64,000 bases of DNA from Chromohalobacter sp. 296-RDG (GCF_029889885.1 NZ_JARANY010000011.1:1-64000); one strand, 5' to 3'. Positions 18,471 through 27,555 are shown, counted from the stretch's first letter. Program-made: numbers and translations. The notes: generated by a model not told the origin, from the sequence alone.

Positions 18471-19486
18471 TGCGCATTCGACCCATCGAACGCCGCGATA
18501 TCGACAGTCTGCAAGCGCTGGCTTGGCAGACTGGCGTGGGGTTCACCTCGTTGCCCGACAATCACGACTTCCTCGCCGCCAAGATCGAACACGCGGTCAG
18601 CGCCTTCGAGGAGCGCAGCGCCATCGACGACCGGCTGTATTTCTTCGTGCTCGAGGACGATACCAACGGCGAGTTGGCCGGATGCTGCGCCATCGAGGCA
18701 CAGGTTGGCCACGACGTCCCGTTTTACCACTATCGCCTGGGCACCCTGGCGCACTCGTCGGTGCAGCTCGACTTGCATCGCACCATCGATACGCTGTTTC
18801 TCAGCTCCGATCATACCGGCGACGCCGAGGTCTGCTCGCTGTATCTGCGCCCCGAATACCGGCGCGATCGCAACGGCGCCTTGCTGTCCAAGGCCCGCTG
18901 GCTGTTCATCGCCGAGTTTCGCGACCGCTTCCCCGACAAGGTGCTCGCCGAAATGCGCGGGCGCTTCGATGAGAACGGCACCAGTGCCTTCTGGGAATGT
19001 CTGGGCAGTCACTTCTTTCCCATGAACTTCAACGAAGCCGACCGTCTGACCGGCCTCGGGCAGAAGAGCTTCATCGGCGAGCTGATGCCCAAGTTCCCGA
19101 TTTACACGCCGTTTCTTTCCGAAGAAGCGCGGGCCTGTATCGGCGCGGTTCACGAACACACCCGCCCGGCGCTGGAAATGCTCAGGAAGGAAGGACTGCG
19201 TTGGGAAGGCTACATCGACATCTTCGATGGCGGCCCCACGGTGGAGGCGTATATCGATGATGTAAGCGCGGTGCGCGACTCGGCGTCCTATCCCGTGGAA
19301 ATCGTGGACGAAGCCGCCAGTGTCGAACGCCCGACCTGGTTGGTAGCGACGGCGAACATTAGCGACTTTCGGGCTGCCTGGGTCGGACGCGGGCCCAACG
19401 CGGACGGCGTGCTCACGCTCACCGGCGCCGAAGCCGAACGCTTGGCGGTGACCAGCGGCGATACGCTGCGGGTGCTGGAGACCTGA
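18470..19486 (+). CDS. aruG: Arginine N-succinyltransferase, beta-type subunit (AruG-like)
   Basis: A 338-residue paralogue of the preceding protein and the closer match to single-subunit AstA of E. coli. Family blocks include MRIRPIERRDIDSLQAL, FVLEDDTNGELAGCCAIE, GTSAFWECLGSHFFPMNF, QKSFIGELMPKFPIYTPFL and IDIFDGGPTVEAY. The start overlaps the upstream stop by one base (TGATG), so the two subunits are translated together and probably assemble together. Two tandem heptamer arrays follow it before astD. Confidence 0.95.
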   Translation: MRIRPIERRDIDSLQALAWQTGVGFTSLPDNHDFLAAKIEHAVSAFEERSAIDDRLYFFVLEDDTNGELAGCCAIEAQVGHDVPFYHYRLGTLAHSSVQLDLHRTIDTLFLSSDHTGDAEVCSLYLRPEYRRDRNGALLSKARWLFIAEFRDRFPDKVLAEMRGRFDENGTSAFWECLGSHFFPMNFNEADRLTGLGQKSFIGELMPKFPIYTPFLSEEARACIGAVHEHTRPALEMLRKEGLRWEGYIDIFDGGPTVEAYIDDVSAVRDSASYPVEIVDEAASVERPTWLVATANISDFRAAWVGRGPNADGVLTLTGAEAERLAVTSGDTLRVLET

Positions 19487-19514
19487 GCTACGGGCTACGG
19501 GCTACGAGCTACGA
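19487..19514 (+). repeat. Tandem heptamer array 1 (4 x GCTACGR)
   Basis: Four head-to-tail 7-base units directly after the aruG stop: two GCTACGG then two GCTACGA. The array lies between aruG and astD. It is partly complementary in register to array 2 (19558-19599), so transcripts could fold across the two. Confidence 0.85.
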
Positions 19515-19557
19515 GCAAAGAGATTGTGAACTCTGTGCTTTGGTTGAGGCTTGCTTT

Positions 19558-19599
19558 CGCGGCTCGCGGCTCGCGGCTCGCGGCTCGCGGCTCGCGGCT
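19558..19599 (+). repeat. Tandem heptamer array 2 (6 x CGCGGCT)
   Basis: Six perfect head-to-tail copies of CGCGGCT ending 26 bases before the astD start. The unit read as GCTCGCG resembles the reverse complement of the array 1 unit (GCTCGTA). It lies in an untranslated gap of an otherwise tightly coupled operon. Confidence 0.9.
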
Positions 19600-19625
19600 T
19601 ACCAATGAATCATCAGGAGCGACAT

Positions 19626-21095
19626 ATGCAAGCCAAACAGCAGTTGCTGATCGATGGCGCCTGGGTCGCGGGTGACGCAGCGCGTTTCGACAAGACCGAT
19701 CCCGTCTCCGGCGAGACGCTCTGGAGTGCCAGCGCGGCCAGCGCGGCCCAGGTCGAGTCGGCGGTAGCCGGCGCACGGAAGGCGTTTCCCGCCTGGGCGC
19801 GTCACAGCTTCGAAGAACGTCAGGCCGTGGTCGAGTGCTTCCGCGAGCGTCTGGAAGCCAATCGCGAGGCGCTGGCGACGAGCATCGCGCATGAAACCGG
19901 CAAGCCATTGTGGGAAGCGCGTACCGAGATCGGCGCGATGATCGGCAAGGTGGCAATTTCGATCACCGCCTATCACGAGCGCACTGGCGAGCGCGCGCGG
20001 GATGTCGGCGGCAGCCGTGCGGTGCTGCGCCACCGCCCGCATGGCGTGCTAGCGGTATACGGCCCGTACAACTTCCCCGGGCATCTGCCCAACGGGCATA
20101 TCGTTCCGGCGCTTTTGGCCGGCAACGCGGTGGTCTTCAAGCCCAGCGAGCAGACGCCGATGACCGCCGATCTGACGCTGCAATGCTGGCTCGAGGCGGG
20201 CCTGCCCGCCGGCGTGATCAATCTGGTGCAGGGCGCGGCCGAGGTCGGCCAGGCATTGGCCGGCAGCGCCGACATCGACGGCCTGCTGTTCACCGGCAGT
20301 GCCAAGATCGGCGGGCTTCTGCATCGCCAGTTCGGCGGCCAAGTCGACAAGATTCTGGCGCTGGAGCTGGGCGGGAACAACCCGCTGGTGGTCAAGGACG
20401 TGCCGGACCAGGAAGCGGCGGTATTGTCGATCCTGCAGTCGGCGTTTGCCTCCGGCGGGCAGCGTTGCACCTGCGCGCGGCGCTTGATCGTGCCCCAAGG
20501 CGCGGCGGGTGATGCGCTGCTCGAAGCGCTGGTACGTGCCATTGGCGCGCTGCGCGTGGCGGGGCCATTCAGCGAACCGGCGCCGTTCTATGCGGGGCTG
20601 GCCAGCGTCGAGGCGGCGGATGGCCTGCTGGCCGCCCAAGACGATTTCGTCGCACGCGGCGGCCGGGTATTGAGCAGCATGCGCCGCCTGGAAGAGGGCA
20701 CCAGCCTGTTGTCGCCGGGTTTGATCGATGTCACCGGTTGCGAGGTGCCTGATGAGGAACACTTCGGACCGCTGCTCAAGGTGCATCGTTATCACGATTG
20801 GGACGAGGCCATCGCTCTGGCCAACGATACGCGTTATGGCCTGTCGGCAGGTCTGATCGGCGGTGAGCAAGCCGACTGGGACGACTTCCTGCTGCGCATC
20901 CGCGCCGGCATCGTCAACTGGAATCGCCAGACCACCGGCGCCTCCAGCGACGCTCCGTTCGGTGGCATCGGCGATAGCGGCAACCACCGCCCGAGTGCCT
21001 ATTACGCTGCCGACTACTGTGCGTATCCGGTCGCCTCGATGGAAACCGAAACGCTCAGCCTGCCCCATACCTTGCCGCCGGGGGTGGTGCTATGA
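19626..21095 (+). CDS. astD: Succinylglutamate-semialdehyde dehydrogenase
   Basis: NAD-dependent oxidation of N-succinylglutamate 5-semialdehyde to N-succinylglutamate, fourth step of the pathway. The 489-residue aldehyde dehydrogenase has the catalytic Glu247 (LELGG), nucleophile Cys281 (GGQRCTC) and the [11 protein letters not shown] segment typical of AstD. ATG 19626 has AGGAG 6 bases upstream; the longer frame to 19551 is translated repeat array and is rejected. The gap to aruG (139 bases, with two repeat arrays) is the only loose joint in the operon. The stop overlaps astB (ATGA). Confidence 0.96.
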   Translation: MQAKQQLLIDGAWVAGDAARFDKTDPVSGETLWSASAASAAQVESAVAGARKAFPAWARHSFEERQAVVECFRERLEANREALATSIAHETGKPLWEARTEIGAMIGKVAISITAYHERTGERARDVGGSRAVLRHRPHGVLAVYGPYNFPGHLPNGHIVPALLAGNAVVFKPSEQTPMTADLTLQCWLEAGLPAGVINLVQGAAEVGQALAGSADIDGLLFTGSAKIGGLLHRQFGGQVDKILALELGGNNPLVVKDVPDQEAAVLSILQSAFASGGQRCTCARRLIVPQGAAGDALLEALVRAIGALRVAGPFSEPAPFYAGLASVEAADGLLAAQDDFVARGGRVLSSMRRLEEGTSLLSPGLIDVTGCEVPDEEHFGPLLKVHRYHDWDEAIALANDTRYGLSAGLIGGEQADWDDFLLRIRAGIVNWNRQTTGASSDAPFGGIGDSGNHRPSAYYAADYCAYPVASMETETLSLPHTLPPGVVL

Positions 21096-22450
21096 GCGAA
21101 GGTTCTATGAGTGAAGGGGTACGCGAGGTCAATTTCGACGGTCTGGTGGGGCCGACCCACAACTACGCCGGACTGGCGCATGGCAACGTGGCCTCGATGC
21201 GCCACGGCGGCCTCACAGCCAACCCGCGTGAGGCGGCGTTGCAGGGGCTCGACAAGATGAAGTCGCTGATGGAGGCCGGCTACGCGCAAGGCGTGTTGCC
21301 GCCCCAGCAACGCCCCGACCTGGGGGCGCTGCGCGATCTTGGCTTCACCGGCGACGATGCGAACGTGCTGGCGCGAGCGGCCCAGGAAGCCCCACAACTG
21401 CTGCGCGCGGTGTGCTCGGCCTCGTCGATGTGGACGGCCAATGCCGCGACCGTGATGCCGAGCGCGGATGCCCCGGATGGCCGCGTTCATTTCACCGCCG
21501 CGAACCTGCAGTCGAGCTTTCATCGCTATCTTGAACCGCGCACCTCCGCGCGCGTGTTGGCGGCGATGTTCCGCGACGAGACGCACTTCGCGCACCATCC
21601 GGTGCTGCCGGCGACGCCGGCCTTCTCCGACGAGGGCGCGGCCAATCATACCCGCCTATGCGGCGCGCATGGTGAGCCCGGCGTGCATCTTTTCGTCTAC
21701 GGTCGTCAGGCATTCGGCGGACAACATGGCCCTACGCGCTACCCCGCGCGCCAGACGTTGGAGGCGAGTCAGGCAATCGCGCGGCAGCATGGCTTGAGCG
21801 ACGCGCAGACGGTGTTTGCCCAGCAAAACCCCGAGGCCATCGACGCCGGTGTCTTCCATAACGACGTCATCGCCGTCGGCAATGGCCCGGTGCTTCTCTA
21901 TCACGACATGGCGTTTCGGGATGAAGACGCTACGCTGGACGCGCTGCGTGCCCGGATGTCGACGCCACTGATCCCGGTGCGGGTGCCGAGCGAAGCGGTC
22001 AGCCTCGAGGAGGCGGTGTCGACGTATCTTTTCAACTCGCAGTTACTCTCCAACTCCGACGGCAGCATGACACTGGTCGTGCCCGGCGAGTGTCAGGAGA
22101 ACGAGACCGTGTGGCGTACGATTCAGGACCTGCTGCTGGCGGGATACAACCCAATCAGCGAGGTACTGGTCAAGGACGTCAAGCAGAGCATGCGCAACGG
22201 CGGCGGCCCGGCGTGTCTGCGCCTGCGCGTCGCGCTCTCGTCAGCCGAACGTCAAGCGCTGGGTGGCCGGGTTTTGCTCGACGAGGCCCTGCATGGCGAT
22301 CTCTCCGCCTGGGTCGAGCGGCATTATCGTGACCGGCTGGCGCCCGGTGACCTCGCCGACCCGCAACTCGCCCAGGAATCGCTCACCGCTCTGGACGAGC
22401 TGACGCAGCTATTGGGTATCGGCGCGGTGTATCCGTTTCAGTTGGTGTGA
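21092..22450 (+). CDS. astB: N-succinylarginine dihydrolase
   Basis: Second step: hydrolyses succinylarginine to succinylornithine, two ammonia and carbon dioxide. The 452-residue protein opens with [20 protein letters not shown] and carries the guanidinase triad Glu181 (DEGAANH), His256 (FHNDVIAV) and Cys375 (GGGPACLRL). The 5-prime end is a near-perfect 15-base duplication, giving [10 protein letters not shown]. Either ATG 21092 (overlapping the astD stop) or ATG 21107 can start; family members begin close to the second. No astE follows: the operon ends here and astE lies at 37.2 kb. Confidence 0.96.
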   Translation: MSEGSMSEGVREVNFDGLVGPTHNYAGLAHGNVASMRHGGLTANPREAALQGLDKMKSLMEAGYAQGVLPPQQRPDLGALRDLGFTGDDANVLARAAQEAPQLLRAVCSASSMWTANAATVMPSADAPDGRVHFTAANLQSSFHRYLEPRTSARVLAAMFRDETHFAHHPVLPATPAFSDEGAANHTRLCGAHGEPGVHLFVYGRQAFGGQHGPTRYPARQTLEASQAIARQHGLSDAQTVFAQQNPEAIDAGVFHNDVIAVGNGPVLLYHDMAFRDEDATLDALRARMSTPLIPVRVPSEAVSLEEAVSTYLFNSQLLSNSDGSMTLVVPGECQENETVWRTIQDLLLAGYNPISEVLVKDVKQSMRNGGGPACLRLRVALSSAERQALGGRVLLDEALHGDLSAWVERHYRDRLAPGDLADPQLAQESLTALDELTQLLGIGAVYPFQLV

Positions 22451-22510
22451 TGCCACGCGGATGATGCCAATTAGGGCTGAGTTTCGCTGACAGTGATCAG
22501 GAGCATACGT

Positions 22511-22996
22511 GTGATCGAGAGTATCGCTATCGTTAGACTGCAGGCCGACTCGCCCCACGCCGGGGCTGTAGCGGGTTGGACCCATGACGCCTGGGGGCAT
22601 CTGCATCCCGATACTTCGGCCGAGGACTATTGCCGGGAATTTATCGCGCAGTGCGGCGAGGGTGGCGTTCCTTAGGTGTTCGTGGCAATGCACGAGGCGT
22701 CGCCGGTGGGCACGGCGAGCCTGGTCGCCGACGACATGAGCATCCGCCGCGAACTGACGCCCTGGCTTGCCTCGGTATTCGTGCCGCCCGGATGGCGCGG
22801 CTACGGTATCGCTTCGCGTCTGGTGCAACGGGTCGAGGCGGAAGCGCTGGCCCACGGCATCCGCCAATTCCATCTCTACACGCCCGATCAACAGGCGCTG
22901 TATCGCCGACTGGGATGGGAGGATCGCGAGGCGCTGACCTATCGTGGCGAGTCTGTGACCGTCATGAGCCGGCGGTTCAGTCTTCTCGCACCGTGA
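22511..22996 (+). pseudogene. GNAT acetyltransferase gene interrupted by an in-frame TAG
   Basis: GTG 22511 (AGGAG 7 bases upstream) opens a frame that meets TAG at 22673-22675, codon 55, then continues in the same frame to 22996. Both halves belong to one GNAT enzyme: VIESIAIVRLQAD...GWTHDAWGHLHPD before the stop, and PVGTASLVADD, LASVFVPPGWRGYGIASRLV (coenzyme-A loop) and LYTPDQQALYRRLGW after it. A single C-to-T change (CAG to TAG) would explain it. Restart at GTG 22676 would give a protein without its N-terminal strands. The 3-prime end overlaps the convergent MFS gene by 20 bases. Confidence 0.8.
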
Positions 22997-24176
22997 CCAG
23001 CTTGGGCCGGCCGATCATCACCCCGGCGACGGTTTGCACGCTGAGCAGGCCCATCAGCAGCCACAGCGAGAGGCGCCAGTCGCCGGTGACGCCGTGCAGG
23101 GCGCCGAATACCAGCGGGCCGCCGGCGGCCATGAGATAGCCGAGGCTCTGGGCCATGCCGGAAAGCATGGCGGCGTGGTTGGCACGCCGGGTGCGCATGA
23201 CGATCATGGTCAGGGCGAAGCTGAAACAGCCCCCCTGGCCGGCGCCGAGCAGGATCGCCCATAGCGAGGGCGACGCCGTGGGCGCCAGCCACAACCCTAC
23301 CAGCCCCAGCGCGATCAACAGGCAAAGCCCCAGCACCAGTAGGCTATGGTGATGCAGGCGTGCAGCGAGACGCGCGATCACGTAACTCGCGGGGGTGGTG
23401 GTCAGGTTGATGACCGACAGCATGCCGCCCGCAGCGGCGTCCGGGACGCCGGCGGCCGAGGCCACGGAGGGTACCCAGGTCTGCAGGGTGTAGAAGCCCA
23501 GCGATTGCATGCCCATGAATAGCGTCAAGGTCCAGGCGGTGCGGCTCTTGAACAGCCGCGTGATGCGCGTCGATTGGCCGTCGTCGCTTGCCTTGGGCCG
23601 CCGCCAGGCCATCCAGATCCATAGTGCTGTGGTGGCCACGCCGACGCCCGCCCACAGCAGGATGGGCACCGACCAGGAGCCGCTGAGGTTCATCAACGGT
23701 ACGGCGGTCCCCGCGCCGAGAGTAGCACCGATTCCCATCACCACCGTGTAGAGCCCCATGGTCTGGCCGATGCGCTCGGGGCGGTCGCGCTTGACCAGGC
23801 TGGGCATGAAGACGTTGCCGAAGGCGATGCCAAGGCCGGCGAAGAAGGTCCCGACGAGCATTACCGGCAGGCTTTCGATGCCACGTAGCAGTCCACCCAG
23901 CGCGATGGCGCCGAGTGCCAGGGCGATGGCGCGGTCCAGCCCCAGGCGTGCGGCGACGCCGGGCGCCAGCGGCGAGAGCACGCCGAAGCACAGGATCATG
24001 CCGGTGGTGAACAAACTGGCGACGCCAGCGCCGATGGCCAGTGTCTGCATGATCGATTCGAGTACCGGCCCCACCACCACGATGGGTGCGCGCAAATTGA
24101 TGGCCGCCAGCGCGAAGGCGACGAGCCATAGCGCAGCAGGCATGGAAGCGGCTGGGGAAGCGGAACGCGCAGACAT
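22977..24176 (-). CDS. MFS transporter, CynX/NimT-like
   Basis: A 399-residue protein with about 12 hydrophobic helices. The opening ALAAINLRAPIVVVGPVLESI, FFAGLGIAFGNVFMPSLVKRD and LTLFMGMQSLGFYTLQTWVPS segments are hallmarks of the CynX/NimT (YycB) branch, linked in other species to cyanate or 2-nitroimidazole transport. The actual substrate is unknown. ATG 24176 is preferred over the TTG two codons upstream, as AGAGGAAGG lies 8 bases before it. It overlaps the 3-prime end of the acetyltransferase pseudogene. Confidence 0.85.
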   Translation of the reverse strand: MSARSASPAASMPAALWLVAFALAAINLRAPIVVVGPVLESIMQTLAIGAGVASLFTTGMILCFGVLSPLAPGVAARLGLDRAIALALGAIALGGLLRGIESLPVMLVGTFFAGLGIAFGNVFMPSLVKRDRPERIGQTMGLYTVVMGIGATLGAGTAVPLMNLSGSWSVPILLWAGVGVATTALWIWMAWRRPKASDDGQSTRITRLFKSRTAWTLTLFMGMQSLGFYTLQTWVPSVASAAGVPDAAAGGMLSVINLTTTPASYVIARLAARLHHHSLLVLGLCLLIALGLVGLWLAPTASPSLWAILLGAGQGGCFSFALTMIVMRTRRANHAAMLSGMAQSLGYLMAAGGPLVFGALHGVTGDWRLSLWLLMGLLSVQTVAGVMIGRPKLVTVRED

Positions 24177-24288
24177 GGACAAAGCCTTCCTCTCGAACGG
24201 GCGCGCTATCTTAGCATCTCGTTGAAAAGCTTGCCGTGGGCTGAAAGGTGAAAAGCGCAGGAGAACGAGGTAGGCAAGAGAAGTGCAA

Positions 24289-24310
24289 GCCGACGCCGTG
24301 AGGCGCCGGC
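24289..24310 (-). terminator. Hairpin terminator downstream of mdaB
   Basis: A 9-bp stem (GCCGACGCC / GGCGCCGGC, one mismatch) with a GTGA loop. On the minus strand it is followed by a pyrimidine-rich TTGCACTTCTCTTG. It lies 27 bases past the mdaB stop. Confidence 0.5.
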
Positions 24311-24336
24311 TCGGTGTGCCGAGTCAGGCTTAGCGT

Positions 24337-24921
24337 TCAGGCGTTGGAAAAGTGCTCGCGCAGATGTGTGCGATAGGCGTCGACATGGCTTTCGATGTCG
24401 GGTTCCTTGATGACATCGTTGGCAATGTAAGTCGGCATGGCGTCCAGGCCAATGAATTCCTGCGATTTGTGAAACGGGAAGTAAACGCCGTCGACGCCAT
24501 GCCCCTCGAAAAAGTTGCCGGCTTCATCGAAGGCTTCGGCGGGTGCGTTCCATGTCAGCGAGAGCATGTAGCGACGTCCTTGAAGCAAGCCGCCGCTGCC
24601 GTACTGAAGGCTGGGGTCCTTGCGTGAGCGACCGTCGCTGGCGTAGAGCGATCCGTGGCCGGCGGTGAAGACCTCGTCGATATAGCGCTTGACCGTCCAT
24701 GGCGTGCCCATCCACCAGCCGGGCATCTGATAGACGATGACATCGGCCCACAGGAATTTCTCGACTTCGGCGTCGGTATCGTAGCCGTCGTCGACGCGAG
24801 TCTCGCGGATCTCATGGCCCATTTCGGCGAGTTCGCCGCGTGCCACATCGTGTAGGGTGTCGTTGTAACGGCCGCCGGAATGGGCGAAGGCCTTGGCGCC
24901 GTTGATCAGCAGAAACTTCAT
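24337..24921 (-). CDS. mdaB: NAD(P)H quinone reductase, MdaB-like
   Basis: A 194-residue flavodoxin-fold protein close to E. coli MdaB (193 residues). It has the N-terminal strand KFLLINGAKAF, the FAD-contact QMPGWWMGTPWTVKRYIDEVF and a GHGVDGVYFPFHKSQEF region. MdaB reduces quinones by two electrons and protects against oxidative and drug stress. ATG 24921 matches known N-termini. A LysR gene and an ABM monooxygenase gene lie upstream on the same strand; in E. coli MdaB is paired with the ABM-type quinol monooxygenase YgiN, so a shared quinone cycle is likely. Confidence 0.92.
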   Translation of the reverse strand: MKFLLINGAKAFAHSGGRYNDTLHDVARGELAEMGHEIRETRVDDGYDTDAEVEKFLWADVIVYQMPGWWMGTPWTVKRYIDEVFTAGHGSLYASDGRSRKDPSLQYGSGGLLQGRRYMLSLTWNAPAEAFDEAGNFFEGHGVDGVYFPFHKSQEFIGLDAMPTYIANDVIKEPDIESHVDAYRTHLREHFSNA

Positions 24922-25065
24922 GGTGTCTTTCCCACTTCGAGTGCAGGTGAATGCAAAAGGTGGGGCAGTCTGCCGAGTCGTGGTCTTGCGATAAAGATGC
25001 CTAATTGCAAAACATTCTTGCATTAAAAGTAAAGGTGGCTGCGCGCATGTTCCGACGTGATGGAA

Positions 25066-25941
25066 TCAGAGTGTCAGACGGTCGACGAAGAAATCGAGGA
25101 ACGCATTGATGCGGCCGTGGAGCGCCGTATTGCGGTAGTAAACCGCTTGAATGGGCTCGTGGCGCTCGTGGGTGGTGTGGTCGAGCACTACCGTCAGGCG
25201 TCCGGCCTGGCGAGCGCCACGCGTCAGGAAATCCGCTAGGCAAGCGATGCCCACGTCGGCTTCCGCCATTTGCAGCAACGCTTCGCCGCTGCTCGAGGCG
25301 AGGGTGGGCTGGATGGTACGGCCGTCGCCGATGGGCCAACGGTTGAGCTGGGTCAAATGCGTGAAGCCCAGTAGTACATGATGCGCCAGATCCTCGACAT
25401 GGCGCGGCGTACCGTAGCGTTCCAGGTAGGCGGGACTCGCCACCAGGCGTCGCCGGCTATGGCCGAGCGGACGAGCATGCAGGGTGGAGTCTTCCAGGCG
25501 CCCGATACGAATGGCGACATCAGTGCGTTGTTCGATCAGGTCGATATTGGTCTCGTGGGTGGTCAATTCCAGGCGCATCTTGGGGTAGGCCGCATGGAAT
25601 TCGGCGAGATGGGGCACGATCTGATGCAGCAGAAACGGCGTAGCGGCGTCGACGCGTAGGCGTCCGGCGGGCTCGCGACGGCGCACGGTGAGTGCTTCCT
25701 CGGCGGTTTCCAAGGTACCCAGCGCCTGGCGGGCCTGGGCGATGAATGCTTCGCCTTCCTCGGTGATATCCAGGCGTCGTGTGGTGCGGTGCACGAGGGT
25801 CGTCTCGAGCCGCTTCTCCAGGCGCGAGACGGCCCGCGAGAGCCGCGCGGTGCTGGTGCTCAGGCGCTCGGCGGCGGCAGTGAAGCCACCGGCGTCGACC
25901 ACGGCGAGCAGCGCTTCTAGATCGTCCCAGCGGCTTTTCAT
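25066..25941 (-). CDS. LysR family transcriptional regulator
   Basis: A 291-residue regulator. The N-terminal winged helix-turn-helix (residues about 4-62) reads LEALLAVVDAGGFTAAAERLSTSTARLSRAVSRLEKRL, and the effector domain begins near GRLRVDAATPFLLHQIVPHL. The second half matches the CrgA/AaeR-like subgroup often found beside quinone or aldehyde reductases. It sits between mdaB and the ABM gene on the same strand and probably regulates one or both. GAGGTGGC precedes the ATG. Confidence 0.88.
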   Translation of the reverse strand: MKSRWDDLEALLAVVDAGGFTAAAERLSTSTARLSRAVSRLEKRLETTLVHRTTRRLDITEEGEAFIAQARQALGTLETAEEALTVRRREPAGRLRVDAATPFLLHQIVPHLAEFHAAYPKMRLELTTHETNIDLIEQRTDVAIRIGRLEDSTLHARPLGHSRRRLVASPAYLERYGTPRHVEDLAHHVLLGFTHLTQLNRWPIGDGRTIQPTLASSSGEALLQMAEADVGIACLADFLTRGARQAGRLTVVLDHTTHERHEPIQAVYYRNTALHGRINAFLDFFVDRLTL

Positions 25942-25998
25942 GCCACCTCGCGACGCACGGGTACAATGACCGAGATGAGCATCTTTCGGCGCGGCGCG

Positions 25999-26346
25999 TT
26001 ACAGCTTGGGGGCGTCGAAATCGGCCGGCTCATCGGTGTACACGCAAACGTTGGCGTCTTCGACATCGCCGTCTTCGGCTTCGACGTAGTCGGCGAAGAA
26101 GGCCTGCACTTCGCGGCGCTGGCAATGGGCTTCGAAGGAGGCACGGTCGGCCCAGATCTCGTGAAAGACGATGGGGTAGCTGGTGCCATCGGCGAACGGG
26201 TTGTCGATCTTCCGGGTCACGGTGTACTGGATGCAGGCGTCTTCGCGATGCGCGTTGGGCTCGAGCGCCTGGAGTGCCTGGAAAACGCTTTCTTCCTTGC
26301 CGGGCTTGGGCTTGAACTGGGCAGTGCAATAGACCTTGCTGGACAT
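25999..26346 (-). CDS. ABM-domain monooxygenase, YgiN-like
   Basis: A 115-residue dimeric alpha-beta barrel (antibiotic biosynthesis monooxygenase) protein. It starts MSSKVYCTAQFKPKPGKEES and has VFHEIWADRASFEAHC near the middle, the usual ABM core. E. coli YgiN oxidises menadiol and is paired with MdaB. The acidic tail (EAEDGDVEDANV) is longer than usual. ATG 26346 has GAGAGG upstream. It is first of three same-strand genes ABM, LysR, mdaB; a palindrome lies 47 bases before its start. Confidence 0.82.
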   Translation of the reverse strand: MSSKVYCTAQFKPKPGKEESVFQALQALEPNAHREDACIQYTVTRKIDNPFADGTSYPIVFHEIWADRASFEAHCQRREVQAFFADYVEAEDGDVEDANVCVYTDEPADFDAPKL

Positions 26347-26392
26347 GATGACCTCTCGAATGGATACGAATGAACGTGCAGACGATACCATC

Positions 26393-26418
26393 CTGGTGTC
26401 TGGTATCGGTAGCTGGAA
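26393..26418. promoter_or_regulatory. Inverted repeat upstream of the ABM gene
   Basis: CGATACCA and TGGTATCG form a perfect 8-bp inverted repeat with a 10-base spacer. It lies 47 bases before the ABM gene. A role as operator for the adjacent LysR is plausible but unproven. Confidence 0.45.
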
Positions 26419-26528
26419 GACGCATCGCGGGCTGTCCGGCATGGCGTCTTAATCCAAAGGCGTATTGAGCACGTCGGCGCAATTGCTTATCAAGAGGGTT
26501 CGAGTCACTGTCACGCGAGGTCGCCCCC

Positions 26529-26633
26529 ATGCGCATCGTAAAACTGGATACTCTGCGCCATGCCCTCATCGTCTCCGCGATGGGCTCTGCCACCTTGCTG
26601 GTATCGGCGTTGAGCTACCAACTGCTGATCTGA
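26529..26633 (+). CDS. Possible small membrane protein (34 residues)
   Basis: ATG 26529 opens a 34-codon frame encoding a short basic N-terminus (MRIVKLDTLRH) and a single hydrophobic helix (ALIVSAMGSATLLVSALSYQ). A GAGG sequence lies about 8 bases upstream. The size, charge pattern and single helix fit a small inner-membrane peptide. It lies 62 bases ahead of an uncharacterised membrane protein on the same strand. I recognise no family; conservation has not been tested. Confidence 0.4.
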   Translation: MRIVKLDTLRHALIVSAMGSATLLVSALSYQLLI

Positions 26634-26695
26634 TGACGATGGCGCTCCGGCCGCCGAGCGGTTAGGGTCTGGGCATTGTCCCGGGAGCTTTCGTC

Positions 26696-27532
26696 ATGTC
26701 GCTGTCTTCTCGCATGCCCCATTGCCGCTGGGCGATGGCGGCGTTACTCATCTTGGCGCTGGTGTCGTGGCTCGGCGTCACGCACGACGTGGCGATGGCC
26801 ACGCTGGATGATGCTCTCTCCACGGCGTTCAAGAGCTTTGCTCTGGCCAAGGCGCTCAATGCGGCGATTTCGGTGATGCAGAGCGTCACCGCCGACGCCA
26901 TGGTCTTCCAGGTGCAGTTCGGCCAGGCGCTGGACCCCGCCAACGATCTCGTCGAACGTTTCTCGTGGATCATGTTCGCCTCCACGGCCTCGCTAGCCAT
27001 GCAGAAGGTCTTGATCCAGATGGCAGGCCACGCGGTCATCAAGGCGCTTTTCTCGTTGAGTTGTCTGCTGCTTGCGGTGTCGCTCGTCTGGGAGCGTGGC
27101 GTCTGGCACGAATGGGCGCGGCGAGCGTTCCTGCTGATGGCGTTCTTGCGTTTCGCGGTGCTCATCGCGGCGTTGGGCAGTACCTGGATGGGCGATGCGC
27201 TGATCGGCGACCAGCGCGAGGGGCTTTACATGGCGCTGGACCAGGATCGCGTGGTGTTTCAGGACGTCGCCGAGACGCAGGCCGGCATGCGCGAAGAAGA
27301 CGACGGCATGTGGCAGCAGCTCAAGGATAAATGGGAAAGCGCCGTGGGCCATCCGGTGCGCGATCTGCTGACACGTCTGGATAGCATGACCGAGAACGTG
27401 GTGGCCTTGTCGGCGATATTCATCGTTCAGACGATTCTGTTCCCGCTGGGTTTTCTCTACCTGAGCTGGCGCCTGCTCGGCACGCTGACGGCCCCGCTGG
27501 CAGGGCGCAATCTCGTTGCTCGCGGCGCCTGA
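26696..27532 (+). CDS. Uncharacterised membrane protein
   Basis: A 278-residue protein with about five hydrophobic segments (near residues 13-32, 88-110, 114-132, 142-165 and 238-262). A large soluble loop (about 165-235) carries acidic and tryptophan-rich sequence EEDDGMWQQLKDKWESAVG, and is predicted periplasmic if the first segment is an uncleaved anchor. No enzymatic motif is visible. GGGAGC precedes ATG 26696. The neighbours (a possible 34-residue peptide upstream, DUF924 gene convergent) give no functional clue. I do not recognise the family. Confidence 0.75.
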   Translation: MSLSSRMPHCRWAMAALLILALVSWLGVTHDVAMATLDDALSTAFKSFALAKALNAAISVMQSVTADAMVFQVQFGQALDPANDLVERFSWIMFASTASLAMQKVLIQMAGHAVIKALFSLSCLLLAVSLVWERGVWHEWARRAFLLMAFLRFAVLIAALGSTWMGDALIGDQREGLYMALDQDRVVFQDVAETQAGMREEDDGMWQQLKDKWESAVGHPVRDLLTRLDSMTENVVALSAIFIVQTILFPLGFLYLSWRLLGTLTAPLAGRNLVARGA

Positions 27533-27555
27533 TCGCAGGTACCGCTTACCTAAGT

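Noticed and set aside
19487-19599. CRISPR array
   Set aside because: Units are 7 bases, directly adjacent and without spacers, and no cas gene is present.
19551-19625. 25-residue N-terminal extension of AstD
   Set aside because: It is translated heptamer repeat; the ATG at 19626 has the ribosome binding site and aligns with homologues.
20049-21068. 339-codon minus-strand frame opposite astD
   Set aside because: Antisense shadow of the aldehyde dehydrogenase gene.
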